Shown: positions 44,654-53,999, counted from the stretch's first letter. The stretch is 64,000 nucleotides of DNA from Bradyrhizobium sp. 1(2017) (GCF_011602485.2 NZ_CP050022.2:2252001-2316000), one strand, 5' to 3'. The notes: generated by a model from the sequence alone, not told the origin. Numbers and translations are program-made.

Positions 44654-45742
44654 ATGAGTTTTAGCCTGCCGGACTCTCGCCGCAAATGGTCTTGTCGCGG
44701 CTATATGTCCGCCAGAGCGGCAATGGTTACCGCCGCGCTCGGGCTGTCACTTGTGCTCGTCGAGAGGGCCGAGGCGCGGAGATATCCAGCGCCGCTCGAT
44801 ATCTTCAATTTTGGTACACCACGGCCGCGCGCAGCTCATTCTGCCCGGACGCCGGTCAGGATACCGCTACCAAAACCGCGTCCCGAAGAGGCCCCCAAGG
44901 TGACCGACAAGTCCCTTCCGGAGACCGAAGGAAAACCTGCCGCCGACAAGCCGAACGCCACCAAGCCGGCCGAGGCTGCGCCGCCGCCCGAGAAGCAGGC
45001 CTCGGCCTGCCGCCTCGCGCTGACCGAGGAGATCGCGATCGCGCCTTCAATTCCGGATATTCGTGGCCCCGGCGCCTGCGGCGGCGAGGATCTGGTGCGG
45101 CTCGAGGCCATTGTGCTGCCGGACAAGCGCAAGGTGACGGTCAAGCCGGCGGCCATCCTCCGCTGCACCATGGCGTCCGCCATTGCCGACTGGGTGCGCA
45201 AGGACATGGTGCCGGTGGCGGCAAGCCTCGGCTCGACCATCGGCGATCTCGACAATTTCGATAGCTTCGAGTGCCGTGGCCGTAACCGCGTCGTCGGCGC
45301 AATGCTGTCCGAGCACGGCAAGGCCAATGCGATCGACATCCGCGCCATCAAGCTCACCAACGGGCAGTCGATCGGCCTCACCGACCGCACCATGCCGCGC
45401 GAGGTGCGCGAACGCGTGCTGCATTCGGTCTGCGCGCGCTTCTCCACCGTGCTTGGTCCGGGCTCGGACTGGTATCACGAGGACCACATCCATCTCGACC
45501 TGGCGCAGCGGCGCAACGATTACAGGATCTGCCAGTGGAACGTCTGGGACCCCCTGCCGCATGTCGCCCCGCTGCTGCCGGCGATTCGTCCCGAGGAGGC
45601 GCCGCCGCGCGAGATCGCGGCCAAGCCTGACGCGAAGGACGAAGCTGACGACGGGCCCGCGGAAAAATCGGCTGCGCCCGCGGGGAAACCGGATGGCAAC
45701 AAGGCCCAGTTTCCCAAGCGCGCAACGAAAAAGCGCCGGTGA
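44654..45742 (+). CDS. Extensin-like C-terminal domain protein, exported
   Basis: The 362-residue protein starts MSFSLPDSRRKWSCRGYMSA with an N-terminal hydrophobic segment (MVTAALGLSLVLVERAEA). A Pro/Lys-rich linker leads to an extensin-C domain: RCTMASAIADWVRKDMVPVA, SFECRGRNRVVGAMLSEHGK then ANAIDIRAIKLTNG and GSDWYHEDHIHLDLA. This family (ExtC) is common in Rhizobiales and carries a zinc-peptidase-like HEDHIHLDL motif. A cell-envelope role is likely. The ATG at 44654 was preferred; two ATGs lie upstream in frame. A Lys-rich tail ends the protein. Confidence 0.85.
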   Translation: MSFSLPDSRRKWSCRGYMSARAAMVTAALGLSLVLVERAEARRYPAPLDIFNFGTPRPRAAHSARTPVRIPLPKPRPEEAPKVTDKSLPETEGKPAADKPNATKPAEAAPPPEKQASACRLALTEEIAIAPSIPDIRGPGACGGEDLVRLEAIVLPDKRKVTVKPAAILRCTMASAIADWVRKDMVPVAASLGSTIGDLDNFDSFECRGRNRVVGAMLSEHGKANAIDIRAIKLTNGQSIGLTDRTMPREVRERVLHSVCARFSTVLGPGSDWYHEDHIHLDLAQRRNDYRICQWNVWDPLPHVAPLLPAIRPEEAPPREIAAKPDAKDEADDGPAEKSAAPAGKPDGNKAQFPKRATKKRR

Positions 45743-45754
45743 AACCGGCGCTTT
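45730..45754. terminator. Bidirectional terminator overlapping the extensin-like gene stop
   Basis: AAAGCGCCGGT and ACCGGCGCTTT form a perfect 11-base stem with loop GAA; the TGA stop (45740-45742) lies in the stem end and loop. A T run follows on the plus side and A run on the minus side, so it can end transcription for both convergent genes. Confidence 0.8.
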
Positions 45755-45779
45755 CGCATGTCAGAGATCGGGAAGCAGA

Positions 45780-46469
45780 TCAGTAGCTGCCGCCCGCCTG
45801 GCCGGTCTGGCTGGCGCCGAGCGCAAGGCGCGAATTGTAGGGCGAGTCGCCGTGCTTCGGCTCGAGCACCACGACGAGGGTGCCGAGTTTGACGCGATCA
45901 TAGAGATCGATGGCGTCTTCGTTGGTCAGGCGGATGCAGCCCGACGAGATCGAGGCGCCGATATATTCCGGCTGGTTGGTGCCGTGGATGCGGAACAGCG
46001 TGTCCTTGCCACCCGAATAAAGATAGATCGCGCGGGACCCCATCGGATTGTCCGGGCCGGGTGCGACATAGGTCGGCACGCCCAGACGCGAAATTTCGCC
46101 GGGGGTGGGGTGCCAGGCAGGCCACTCGGTCTTGCTGCCCACCTTGGCGATGCCGGACCAGGCCATCGCCTCTTCGCCGACGGTGATGCCGTAGCGGATC
46201 GCCTTGCCGCCATCCAGCACGTAGTAGAGGTAGTGGTTGTCGGAATCGACCACGATCGAGCCAGGCGATTCCTTGCGGTGGTACTGGACGATGGCGCGGC
46301 GGAACGGCTCTGCGACCGGGGTATTTTCGTACCTGACCTTGGCGAGGAGTTCTTTGTCCTTCGGCTTGAAGGCCTTGGTGTCGGTCGCCTCGTAATGCGT
46401 GGCCTGCATGCAGCCCGAGAGCATCAGGCCGGCGGCCAGAATTCTCAACTTAACTTTCAGCGACGACAT
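45780..46469 (-). CDS. L,D-transpeptidase lipoprotein (YkuD family)
   Basis: The 229-residue protein starts MSSLKVKLRILAAGLMLSGC with a lipobox LSGC at residues 17-20. The YkuD domain covers about 65-210, with the catalytic site HGTNQPEYIGASISSGCIRL then TNEDAIDLYDRVKLGTLVVV. It cross-links peptidoglycan or attaches lipoprotein to it, acting at the outer leaflet of the inner membrane. The start at 46469 precedes the signal peptide; the longer frame to 46577 lacks support. It is convergent with the extensin-like gene. Confidence 0.9.
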   Translation of the reverse strand: MSSLKVKLRILAAGLMLSGCMQATHYEATDTKAFKPKDKELLAKVRYENTPVAEPFRRAIVQYHRKESPGSIVVDSDNHYLYYVLDGGKAIRYGITVGEEAMAWSGIAKVGSKTEWPAWHPTPGEISRLGVPTYVAPGPDNPMGSRAIYLYSGGKDTLFRIHGTNQPEYIGASISSGCIRLTNEDAIDLYDRVKLGTLVVVLEPKHGDSPYNSRLALGASQTGQAGGSY

Positions 46470-46794
46470 GATTTGGTTCCAATCAAAACAATACCGTGCG
46501 GAAGGCATGGGCTTACCGCCCAAGTTCCTCGACTCCGTTAATCCCATTATCGTTGAAATCTGCCACAATTCCAGCACTGAAGGCCTTATCCCGCGCTGCG
46601 AGACCCAAGCTGTGGCTTTTCTGCCGCAAATTTTGCGAGTCTACGGGGGTTTTGGGGCCACGGGGGGCGGCACTGTCGATTCCGTGCCACAGTTGAGCCG
46701 TAAATCCCAACGCTCTGTTAATCCAGTTGTCATCGTGAACCTGTCAGAATCGCGCTAAAGGCTGTCGTTCTGTCGCAGGTTCTCTGGAGTCGTC

Positions 46795-47772
46795 ATGTTT
46801 TCGGTGTTCGTTCCCTCCGAGTCCTCCCTCAAGAAGGCGGTCATCGAGGATCTCGCCACGCTGCCCGAGAGCGCGGTCTGGATCGACCTCGTCAACCCGA
46901 GCGCGGCCGAGGACAAGGCGGTAGAGCGGCTGGCAGGCATCGCGATCCCGACCCGGGAGGACATGCAGGAGATCGAGATCTCCAGCCGCCTCTATATCGA
47001 GAACGGCGCCCGCTACATGACCGCGACGCTGATGTGTCATTCCGATACCGACATGCCCCGGACCACGGCCGTGACCTTCATCCTCGGTGACCACCGCCTG
47101 GTGACGGTCCGCTACGATCTGCCGAAGCCGTTCGCCCTGGTCGAGGCCAAGCTCGCCCGCTCCTGCACGCCGGCGATCACCGGCGAAATGGTGCTGATGG
47201 AACTCCTGGACGCCGTGATCGACCGCTGCGCCGACATTCTGGAGCGCTGCGGCGCCGAGATCGACCAGGTCTCGCACGACATCTTCGAGCCCGAGAGCGA
47301 GCGCCACGGCCACGCCAAGCAATATTCCCAGATCCTGATCTCGATCGGCCGCAAGGGCGATCTGACCTCGAAGGTTCGCGAGAGCCTGGTCTCGATCGGC
47401 CGCGTCGTCACCTTCCTCTCGGCGGTGGTCGAGGGCGTGAAATGGTCCAAGGACATGCGCGAGCAGCTCAAGACCATGCAGCGCGACGTCGCCTCGCTGA
47501 CCGACCACGCCTCCTATCTTTCCAGCAAGATCACCTTCGTGCTCGACGCCATGCTCGGCGTCGTCAATCTCGAGCAGAACAACATCATCAAGCTGTTCTC
47601 GGTCATGGCCGTGGTCCTGATGCCGCCGACCTTGATCGCCTCGATCTACGGCATGAACTTCAAGGTGATGCCGGAACTCGAATGGGTCCACGGCTATCCG
47701 ATGGCGCTGGTGATGATGCTGATCGCCGCGATCGTCCCGTACTGGATCTTCAAGTTCAAGAAGTGGCTGTGA
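46795..47772 (+). CDS. corA: Magnesium/cobalt channel CorA
   Basis: The 325-residue protein has a large cytoplasmic domain and two C-terminal membrane helices with the selectivity motif YGMNFKVMPELEW between them. Its alpha/beta half starts MFSVFVPSESSLKKAVIEDL and it shows ITFVLDAMLGVVNLEQNNIIKLF-type helix signatures. Mg2+ enters the cell through the pentameric pore. It stands alone. The upstream 46578-46794 holds no clear Mg-riboswitch motif that I can see. Confidence 0.92.
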   Translation: MFSVFVPSESSLKKAVIEDLATLPESAVWIDLVNPSAAEDKAVERLAGIAIPTREDMQEIEISSRLYIENGARYMTATLMCHSDTDMPRTTAVTFILGDHRLVTVRYDLPKPFALVEAKLARSCTPAITGEMVLMELLDAVIDRCADILERCGAEIDQVSHDIFEPESERHGHAKQYSQILISIGRKGDLTSKVRESLVSIGRVVTFLSAVVEGVKWSKDMREQLKTMQRDVASLTDHASYLSSKITFVLDAMLGVVNLEQNNIIKLFSVMAVVLMPPTLIASIYGMNFKVMPELEWVHGYPMALVMMLIAAIVPYWIFKFKKWL

Positions 47773-47977
47773 GACGGCCTGAGCTCGGAAAATAGCTACC
47801 GAGACCTTACGTCGAACGCGGCGGCAGGACTGATGGTGTCGCAGAATAGATCGGGATTGCGGCCGCGCCGTGATGTGTGCGCTGTGCCCCAATTCCTCCG
47901 GTAAAATTTGAGCGGTGGGCTGAACGTTTGCGCGAAACTTGTCTGCGATAAGCAGTGCGTAGCCGCGAGGAACAACC

Positions 47978-48196
47978 ATGGTTGAAAAACACATAACGTC
48001 GCGCCGCAACGTCATCGACCTGGCGAACTATCGTCAGGTCCTGGCGAACGGCAAGGCGACGTCGATGTCGGCACGTCTGTGCCGGCACTGTGGTGCTCCG
48101 CTGCTCGATGGCGAGAACGACGACGACTGCTCGACTGCATTCAGTGCGGCCGCTCCCCGGCCGCGCGATAGGTCGCGTCGGATTCGAGTCGATTGA
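47978..48196 (+). CDS. Small zinc-ribbon-like hypothetical protein, 72 aa
   Basis: The ATG at 47978 follows GAGGAACAACC. The protein has NVIDLANYRQVLANG then ARLCRHCGAPLLDGENDDDC, with Cys-x2-Cys and a further Cys, a half zinc-ribbon pattern, and an Arg-rich tail. Only three cysteines are present, so metal binding needs a partner residue or dimer. Bases 47773-47977 before it hold nothing recognisable. Confidence 0.7.
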   Translation: MVEKHITSRRNVIDLANYRQVLANGKATSMSARLCRHCGAPLLDGENDDDCSTAFSAAAPRPRDRSRRIRVD

Positions 48197-48214
48197 GGAA
48201 CGGAAGGAAGGGCG

Positions 48215-48252
48215 GGCGATCCAGGTCTTGCGGCGGCGTTGTCTGGATCGCC
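48215..48252. terminator. Long hairpin between the small zinc-ribbon-like gene and the methyltransferase gene
   Basis: GGCGATCCAG (48215-48224) and CTGGATCGCC (48243-48252) form a perfect 10-base stem with an 18-base loop. No T run follows, so it may act as a weak terminator or structural element between convergent genes. Confidence 0.45.
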
Positions 48253-48277
48253 TTGCTTCCGTCCTTCGGCAAATCAG

Positions 48278-49048
48278 TTAGCGCGTCACGATCTGCGCCG
48301 TCGAGACAATGGTCTCGGCGATCGCGCCGTCGCGGTGGAACGAGGCCAGATGGCTCTCGACATCGCGTAGCGCCGCCTCGACATTGTCGCCCAACGCTTC
48401 GGGCGAGGATGACGAGTAAGTGAGCACACGTTGTGTCAGGTCTTGCACGCTGACCGCGTGGCGGGTTTCGACCGCGATGAGTTCAGTGGGGGCAAAGGCG
48501 CTGCCGCGAAAAAACCTGGGCAAGTCGCGATGGGTGCGCGTGCCCCGGCCTGCCTCCTCCCAGAGCCTCGTCGGCGACCAGCGGCGGCGGATCTCGTTGT
48601 AGCCATCAAGCCATGCGTTGCTGCCGTCCGTCGCCGAGAACGAAGCGCAGATGACAATTGCACTGTCGCGCGCGACCAGCCGGTCGAGCCGTGCCAGCGT
48701 CGGTTCGCGGTCCATCCAATGCAGCGCGCGACCGATCGTCACGACGTCGAAGCTGCCGATGTCGTCGGCAAGCGTTTCGGCTTTGCCTTCGATTAGCGTG
48801 AGCGCTTGGCCTGCGCTCGCAGCCGCGCGTCGCGCCGCCTCGATCATGGCGGGCTCCGGATCGACACCGACGACGCGGCCGACATAGGGCCCGAAGCCGA
48901 GTGCCAAGAGCCCAGGGCCGGTGCCAAGGTCGATCAGGCTGCTCTCTCTGGAGAGGCCGAGCTTGCGCGCGACGCGGTGGAAGAAATCGCTCGGGTAGGG
49001 CGGGCGCAGATGCTCGTAGAGTGATGCGGTGCTTGCGAACCGGCCCAT
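48278..49048 (-). CDS. Class I SAM-dependent methyltransferase
   Basis: The 256-residue protein begins MGRFASTASLYEHLRPPYPS. It shows motif I SSLIDLGTGPGLLALGFG, an acidic VVGVDPEPAMIEAARRAAAS and FDVVTIGRALHWMD as later motifs. The HWMD/ALHWM pattern is typical of methyltransferases acting on small molecules. It ends before the divergent hairpin and starts 21 bases after the SDR gene stop on the same strand. The substrate is unknown. Confidence 0.88.
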   Translation of the reverse strand: MGRFASTASLYEHLRPPYPSDFFHRVARKLGLSRESSLIDLGTGPGLLALGFGPYVGRVVGVDPEPAMIEAARRAAASAGQALTLIEGKAETLADDIGSFDVVTIGRALHWMDREPTLARLDRLVARDSAIVICASFSATDGSNAWLDGYNEIRRRWSPTRLWEEAGRGTRTHRDLPRFFRGSAFAPTELIAVETRHAVSVQDLTQRVLTYSSSSPEALGDNVEAALRDVESHLASFHRDGAIAETIVSTAQIVTR

Positions 49049-49069
49049 GCCTTCGCCTGCGTGTTCGGC

Positions 49070-49828
49070 CTACACGTGCTGGCCGCCGTTGATGTGGATC
49101 TCGGCGCCGTTGACGTAGGAGCTGGTGTCCGTGCACAGCACGTAGATGATCTTGGCGACCTCGTCGGGTGTGCCGAGGCGGTGCATCGGGATCTGCTGGT
49201 CGACGATCTTCTCGGTACCGGGTGACAGGATCGAGGTATCGATCTCGCCCGGCGCGATCGCGTTGACGCGGACGCCGACACGGCCGAAATCGGAGGCCAT
49301 TTCGCGCGTCAGCGAAGCGAGCGCGGCTTTGGAGGTCGCGTAAGCGGCGCCCGCAAAGGGATGCACGCGCGAGCCCGCGATCGACGTGACGTTCACGACC
49401 GATCCCTTGGCCGCCTTTAATTCCTCGATCAGTCCGCGCGCGATCATGATCGGCGCGAAGAAGTTGACGTGGAAGACGTGCGTCCAGGTCTCGAGATCGG
49501 TGTCGACCGAGCCGAGCCGCCCGCCGCCCGGGCCCTTCGGCGAGATCGCGGCGTTGTTGACCAGCGCATGCAGCGTGCCGCCCTCGAGCCGGTTGCGGAT
49601 CTCGGTGATCGCGCGCGCGGTATCCTCGGGATTGCCGAGATCGACTTGGATGTGGTCCTCAGGGCCTGCGTCCCACGGACAGTCCTCCGGGAAAGGATGC
49701 CGCGAGCAGGTGATGACGCGCCAGCCGGCCGAGGAGAACCGGATCACGGTGGCGTGGCCGATGCCGCGGCTGGCGCCGGTCAGGAGCAGCGTACGACGCG
49801 GCAGATTGGACGAATGCGGCATGGACAT
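49070..49828 (-). CDS. Short-chain dehydrogenase/reductase
   Basis: The 252-residue protein has TLLLTGASRGIGHATVIRFS for cofactor binding. NNAAISPKG and the catalytic YATSKAALASLTREMASDFG follow, with the usual Ser in NVTSIAG. C-terminally, SSYVNGAEIHINGGQHV is the usual SDR end. It is likely an NAD(P)-dependent oxidoreductase of unknown substrate. It lies between the methyltransferase and pdxH genes on one strand with 20-21 base gaps, so the three may be an operon. Two ATGs, 49828 and 49822, are possible. Confidence 0.9.
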   Translation of the reverse strand: MSMPHSSNLPRRTLLLTGASRGIGHATVIRFSSAGWRVITCSRHPFPEDCPWDAGPEDHIQVDLGNPEDTARAITEIRNRLEGGTLHALVNNAAISPKGPGGGRLGSVDTDLETWTHVFHVNFFAPIMIARGLIEELKAAKGSVVNVTSIAGSRVHPFAGAAYATSKAALASLTREMASDFGRVGVRVNAIAPGEIDTSILSPGTEKIVDQQIPMHRLGTPDEVAKIIYVLCTDTSSYVNGAEIHINGGQHV

Positions 49829-49848
49829 CTTTCAGGTCGGCCCAAAGC

Positions 49849-50490
49849 TTACGGATACATCCGCGTCTTGGACCACGGTTGGCCGGCCGCGTCACGGCGA
49901 AATTCGATGCGGTCGTGCAGGCGGAATGGGCGGTCGTGCCAGAACTCGATGCGGACCGGCGTGATGCGCCAGCCGCTCCAGCCCGGCGGCCGCGGCACTT
50001 CGCCGATGACGTATTTGGCGGCCACCTTTGCAATCGCCTGTTCGAACGCGAAGCGGCTCTCCAGCGCTTCGGACTGCTTGCTCGCCCAGGCGCCGATCTG
50101 GGCCTGCTTCGGTCGCGTCGCGAAATAGGCATCGGCCTCGGTGTCGGTCACCGGCGTCACGTTGCCGCGGATGCGGACCTGACGGCGCAGCGACTTCCAG
50201 TGAAAAAGTAACGCTGCCTTAGGATTTGCGGCGAGTTCGCGGCCCTTCTGGCTCGCGATGTGGCTGTAGAAGACAAAACCTTCGGTGTCGAAGCCCTTCA
50301 TCAGCACCATGCGCACATCAGGCAAGCCGTCGGGGTCGACGGTTGCGAGCGCCATCGCATTCGGATCGTTCGGCTCGCTCTTGATCGCCTCGTTCAGCCA
50401 GGACTCGAACAACGCAAATGGCTCGTCGGCGGCGGTGAAATCACCGGATGTTAAGGGTGTCTGGTGTTTCATCGAGGTCGTGTCGGTCAT
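49849..50490 (-). CDS. pdxH: Pyridoxamine 5'-phosphate oxidase
   Basis: The 213-residue protein has the PdxH pattern: [60 protein letters not shown], and the FMN/PLP C-terminus [20 protein letters not shown]. It oxidises PNP or PMP to PLP using FMN, the last step of vitamin B6 salvage. The N-terminal tail [13 protein letters not shown] is normal in length for alphaproteobacteria. It overlaps the divergent lipoprotein frame only in the uncertain start region. Confidence 0.93.
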   Translation of the reverse strand: MTDTTSMKHQTPLTSGDFTAADEPFALFESWLNEAIKSEPNDPNAMALATVDPDGLPDVRMVLMKGFDTEGFVFYSHIASQKGRELAANPKAALLFHWKSLRRQVRIRGNVTPVTDTEADAYFATRPKQAQIGAWASKQSEALESRFAFEQAIAKVAAKYVIGEVPRPPGWSGWRITPVRIEFWHDRPFRLHDRIEFRRDAAGQPWSKTRMYP

Positions 50491-50531
50491 GTCCGGAGTC
50501 CGAGTTGCGTCCCGCGGCCCAGAACGCGTTG

Positions 50532-51011
50532 TTGTCCGCTACCGCCCTATATAGGGCATGGGGACGCGTTGGCCTATCGGCGATCCGGCCGTCCGGCTTT
50601 GTCGTGACGATGATGCTGATCGGGCTTGGTGCCGGCGGCTGCAGCTTTTCCCGCAATGACACCAGTCCCTATGCCAAGGCCGAGGACAGCGACCTGACCG
50701 GCTCGATCTTACGGCCCGCGAAGGACGGTCCGCCGACCGAGACCGATCTCGCCTTCACCCGCAATGCCGCCTCCGACGTCCTCAGCAAGGGCGACAAGGA
50801 TTCCAGCCAGCACTGGGAGAATCCGGAGACCGGCGCGCGCGGCTCGGTGACGCCGATCGCGCAGTCCTATGCCGCGGAGGACGGCCGCAAATGCCGCGAC
50901 TTCCTGGCGAGCTATGTCAACGGCAATACCGAAAGCTGGCTCCAGGGCGCCGGCTGCCAAAGCAGCCGTGGCCGTTGGGAGATTCATACGCTAAAGCCGT
51001 GGCGGAGCTGA
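50532..51011 (+). CDS. Outer-membrane surface-antigen-like protein (RT0821/Lpp0805 type)
   Basis: The mature part has [60 protein letters not shown] and [16 protein letters not shown]. This is the RT0821/Lpp0805 (17-kDa surface antigen-like) pattern, with W-x-N-P-x-T-G and C-R-x-F residues. A hydrophobic segment ending GLGAGGCSF looks like a lipoprotein or signal peptide. The start is uncertain: TTG at 50532 is listed, while ATG at 50610 gives a very short leader and ATG at 50448 overlaps pdxH. The palindrome GCCCTATATAGGGC at 50545-50558 falls inside the leader. Confidence 0.7.
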   Translation: MSATALYRAWGRVGLSAIRPSGFVVTMMLIGLGAGGCSFSRNDTSPYAKAEDSDLTGSILRPAKDGPPTETDLAFTRNAASDVLSKGDKDSSQHWENPETGARGSVTPIAQSYAAEDGRKCRDFLASYVNGNTESWLQGAGCQSSRGRWEIHTLKPWRS

Positions 51012-51057
51012 GCATGATCCGGAAAGGCGGGAACCGGTTTTCCGATAAGATCATGCT
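51011..51057. repeat. Dispersed palindromic repeat, AGCATGATCCGGAAA family, copy 3
   Basis: AGCATGATCCGGAAAGGCGG then GAACCGGTTTTCCGATAAGA and TCATGCT form a near-perfect dyad with ends AGCATGAT and ATCATGCT. It begins at the last base of the TGA stop of the preceding gene. The rest of the gap to 51176 holds no gene. Confidence 0.85.
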
Positions 51058-51176
51058 CGAACCGTAAAGCGTCGGCCAGCCCGACTAGTTGCAAAAATGC
51101 CACTCCGCCCCCACATGGATCGCAAATGGGGCGGGAAGCCCTTTGACCACTCGATTTCCTGAAGGAGACGTGACGG

Positions 51177-52142
51177 ATGCGCGACCCCTATGAGGTCTTG
51201 GGGGTGCCGCGGAGCGCCAACGCTGCCGCCATCAAGAGCGCCTATCGCAAGCTTGCCAAGAAGCACCATCCCGACAGCAACAAGGGTGACCCGAAGGCCG
51301 CCGAGCGCTTTGCCGAGATCAACTCGGCCAACGAGATTCTCGGCGACGAGGACAAGCGCAAGCAGTTCGACCGCGGCGAGATCGATGCCGACGGCAAGCC
51401 GCGCTTCCAGGGGTTTCCGGGTGGCGGCGGGCCGCGCGGGCGCGCGGGCCCCGGCGGGTTCGAGAGCTATACGTTCCGGAGCGGCGGCGCGGGTGCTGGC
51501 CCGGGCGGCGGCGCGTTCGAGGACATCCTCAACAGCATGTTCGGCGGTGGGGCGCGTGGCGCGCGGCCCGGGGCGGGCAGTGCCGGGCAGTTCGACTTCG
51601 ACACCGGCGGGATCGGGCTCGATCTCGACGTCAACGTCGCCATGTCCGTCTCGCTGGAGGAGGCGGTCAAGGGTGGCGAGAAGCGCGTCCGGCTGCCCAC
51701 CGGCAAGGAGCTGAACGTCAAGGTGCCGCCCGGCGTCACCGAAGGCCAGCAGATCAGGCTGAGGGGGCAGGGCGAGAGCGCGCAGGGCCATCCGCCCGGC
51801 GATCTCCTGATCACCATCAACATCGCGCCCCACCCGTACTTCAAGGTCGAAGGCGCCGATTTGCGGATCGAGCTGCCGGTCACGCTCTACGAGGCGGTGC
51901 TCGGCGGCAAGGTCCGCGTGCCCACTCTCGGCAACGCCGTGGAGCTGTCGGTCCCGAAAAACACGTCCAGCGGCCGGACCTTCCGCCTCAAGGGCAAGGG
52001 ACTGCCGAAAGCCGGCGGAACCGGAGACCTCTTCGTCGTCATCAGGATTATGCTACCGGACGGGAACGATGCCGAGCTTGAGGCATTGATGGAAAAGTGG
52101 CGGGACCAACACCCCTACAATCCGCGTAGTGGGTTGGGTTAG
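51177..52142 (+). CDS. DnaJ/CbpA-type co-chaperone without zinc fingers
   Basis: The 321-residue protein begins with a J domain (MRDPYEVLGVPRSANAAAIK, with the HPD motif in KKHHPDSNKGD). A Gly-rich linker covers about 80-145, and a DnaJ C-terminal domain follows (ELNVKVPPGVTEGQQIRLRG, GDLLITINIAPHPYFKVEGA). The Cys-rich zinc region of full DnaJ is absent, so it is a CbpA-like class B co-chaperone for DnaK. GAAGGAGACG precedes the ATG. No DnaK or GrpE gene is adjacent. Confidence 0.88.
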   Translation: MRDPYEVLGVPRSANAAAIKSAYRKLAKKHHPDSNKGDPKAAERFAEINSANEILGDEDKRKQFDRGEIDADGKPRFQGFPGGGGPRGRAGPGGFESYTFRSGGAGAGPGGGAFEDILNSMFGGGARGARPGAGSAGQFDFDTGGIGLDLDVNVAMSVSLEEAVKGGEKRVRLPTGKELNVKVPPGVTEGQQIRLRGQGESAQGHPPGDLLITINIAPHPYFKVEGADLRIELPVTLYEAVLGGKVRVPTLGNAVELSVPKNTSSGRTFRLKGKGLPKAGGTGDLFVVIRIMLPDGNDAELEALMEKWRDQHPYNPRSGLG

Positions 52143-52462
52143 GCGCGAAACTGAAGGGGTTCTCCTAGAGGTCTAGAGCATCGTCCGGCAGATGATGCTC
52201 ATCATATGCCTGAGGCGTGGTAGCGCTTCTCGGCTGATATGCTCGACGTGTCGGCTGTCCGGCGGGGCAGCTGAAGTAGGGGTGCGGCCTCGAGAGGGGG
52301 ACCAGCGCGGTACCAAAAACCCCAATCGAGGCCGCCCGCGTCGATCGGCGGATCGAACGCTGCTCATTTTCGCGTGATCATCCGGTGCGATAATGAGACG
52401 CGCCGATGTCCTGATTCCAAATTTTCAATGTCGGAATCGAGGCACCGCGTTCATGCGGTTGC
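52143..52462. other. 320-bp gene-free region with a GC-rich inverted repeat
   Basis: No frame in this stretch looks coding. GCGGCCTCG (52284-52292) and CGAGGCCGC (52327-52335) are perfect inverted copies separated by 34 bases, a possible structured element or terminator for the DnaJ-like gene. An AGAGCATCGTCCGGCAGATG word near 52176 is a faint relic of the AGCATGATCC repeat family. Nothing else is identified. Confidence 0.45.
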
Positions 52463-53236
52463 TCAGGTGCCATTTTTCTCGGCCTGGTCGTACACCGCTT
52501 GCGCTACCTTGGTCAGCCGGTCACGGTCGGCACCGCCGCCGCTGACGACATAGCCGACACCGCGTTCGGCCCAGAACAGCGCGCCGTCCTTGTCGGTCTT
52601 GGCATAGCGCATCTGCGTCGCGCCGTTCTCGGTCTTGGTCGCGTAGATCGTGTATCGCTCGCCCGAGGCGCTCTCGTACATCAGGAACGACGCCGGACCG
52701 TTCGGTCCGGGCAGAAGCCGGCCGCCGACGAGCTTCAGCCCGCTCGCCTCCAGGTTCGGTGCGAACACGGTCCAGCCGCAGCGCCGGCTCAGCCAGGCCT
52801 GGAGGTGGTCGCGCTCGTTGCCGCCGACTTCGACGGGGTGGCGGACCTCGACGACGTAGAGGCGGTGGGCGTCGAGCGCGTCCGCCGTCAAACTCTGGAA
52901 AGTCGAGGGCGCGTTGGCGGCGCCATGTGCGACCCAGCCGGCGGTGCCGCCCGCGACGAAGGCGACCAGCACGGCCGCGGCGGCGCCATAAAACCATTGC
53001 CGGGGGCGGCGCTCCAGCCGTTCGAGCTCCAGCCGCGCCGGCACCGGCTCCTGGGCGACGGAATCGTAGCGGGCGTGCAGCATCTCGGCCATGGTGCGCC
53101 AGGACTGCACACGCTCGCCCTCCTCGGGATTGGCGGCCAGCCAGGCCTCGACGTCGGCGCGACGTTCGGGCGGAAGCTCGCCGTCGACATAGGCGTGCAG
53201 CTCGTCTTCGGTGATCGGAATGTTGCGGTCGTTCAT
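52463..53236 (-). CDS. Transmembrane anti-sigma factor
   Basis: The 257-residue protein starts MNDRNIPITEDELHAYVDGE. A cytoplasmic anti-sigma domain of the LHAYVDGELPPERRADVEAW type is followed by one membrane helix (YGAAAAVLVAFVAGGTAGWV, about 85-105) and a periplasmic domain. Zinc-type H-x3-C-x2-C residues are absent, so it is a zinc-free member. It lies downstream of the ECF sigma gene by 103 bases on the same strand and should hold that sigma factor at the membrane until a signal releases it. Confidence 0.88.
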   Translation of the reverse strand: MNDRNIPITEDELHAYVDGELPPERRADVEAWLAANPEEGERVQSWRTMAEMLHARYDSVAQEPVPARLELERLERRPRQWFYGAAAAVLVAFVAGGTAGWVAHGAANAPSTFQSLTADALDAHRLYVVEVRHPVEVGGNERDHLQAWLSRRCGWTVFAPNLEASGLKLVGGRLLPGPNGPASFLMYESASGERYTIYATKTENGATQMRYAKTDKDGALFWAERGVGYVVSGGGADRDRLTKVAQAVYDQAEKNGT

Positions 53237-53339
53237 ATCGGTCGTCTCTGGCTCTGCGGCCCAAAATGTTCTTCGTGGCTCAACGTCGCTCGCTCCATCG
53301 GCATGCGGGCGGACAACACGCGATGCATCAACCCTGCCA

Positions 53340-53828
53340 TCATTTCACTCGCCTCAGCGCCGGGCGCTCGCCCTCCAGCGAGGCTTTGACGTGCGCGCGG
53401 GCGCGTGCCAGGCGCGACATCACGGTGCCGATCGGCACGCCCTGGATGTCGGCGACCTCGCGATAGCTCATGCCCTCCAGCATCACCAGCAGCAGCACCG
53501 AACGCTGCTCCTCGACGAGGGTGGCCAGCGCCTTCTCGATGTCGCGCCCTTCGGCCTCGGTCCCGCTGGCATCCGGGTTGTTGTCGGTCAGCGGCATGAA
53601 TTGCGGCCGCCTTGCCAGCGAGCGCCGCCGGTTCTTGTTGAGGTTGGTCAGGATGGTATAGAGCCAGCTCCTGACGTCGCCGCCGAGGAACAGGCGCTCC
53701 GAACGCAGCGCGCGCACCAACGTATCCTGCACCAGATCGTCGGCCGCATCCGCATCGCGCGTGAGCGCGCGAGCGTAGCGGCGCAACGCCGGGATCATGG
53801 CTTCCACACTCTGGCGAAACGCATTCAT
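53340..53828 (-). CDS. ECF-subfamily RNA polymerase sigma factor
   Basis: The 162-residue protein has sigma region 2 (ALTRDADAADDLVQDTLVRA, then FLGGDVRSWLYTILTNLNKN) and region 4 (LLLVMLEGMSYREVADIQGV then PIGTVMSRLARARAHVKASL). Both are typical of extracytoplasmic-function factors. The region 4 helix PIGTVMSRLARARA is the -35 reader. It pairs with the anti-sigma gene downstream. Group 2 factors of this kind in Bradyrhizobium respond to oxidative or envelope stress, but the signal is not deducible. The upstream 53829-53999 holds GGAATA and GTTATC-like words but no clear auto-promoter. Confidence 0.9.
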   Translation of the reverse strand: MNAFRQSVEAMIPALRRYARALTRDADAADDLVQDTLVRALRSERLFLGGDVRSWLYTILTNLNKNRRRSLARRPQFMPLTDNNPDASGTEAEGRDIEKALATLVEEQRSVLLLVMLEGMSYREVADIQGVPIGTVMSRLARARAHVKASLEGERPALRRVK

Positions 53829-53999
53829 TGCGATCTTGACGTCCCGGTATCAGGCGCGAGCGCCTCAACGATGATAACACCCGAATGGAACGGCTATTCC
53901 TGCGCTCGAAACAGCGTTAACGCCGCGTATTAGGACTGTACCGCGAAGGAGGGCTGGTGTACCTCCAGACCTCAACCCGCTCGATGGGACATTGAGAAA

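Noticed and set aside
46578..46794. A magnesium-sensing leader before corA
   Set aside because: No M-box or ykoK-like conserved blocks were recognised; the sequence has only short G-rich runs.
50545..50558. The perfect palindrome GCCCTATATAGGGC as an operator
   Set aside because: It lies inside the uncertain leader of the surface-antigen-like gene and could be promoter -10 sequence or chance; no matching copy was seen elsewhere in the window.
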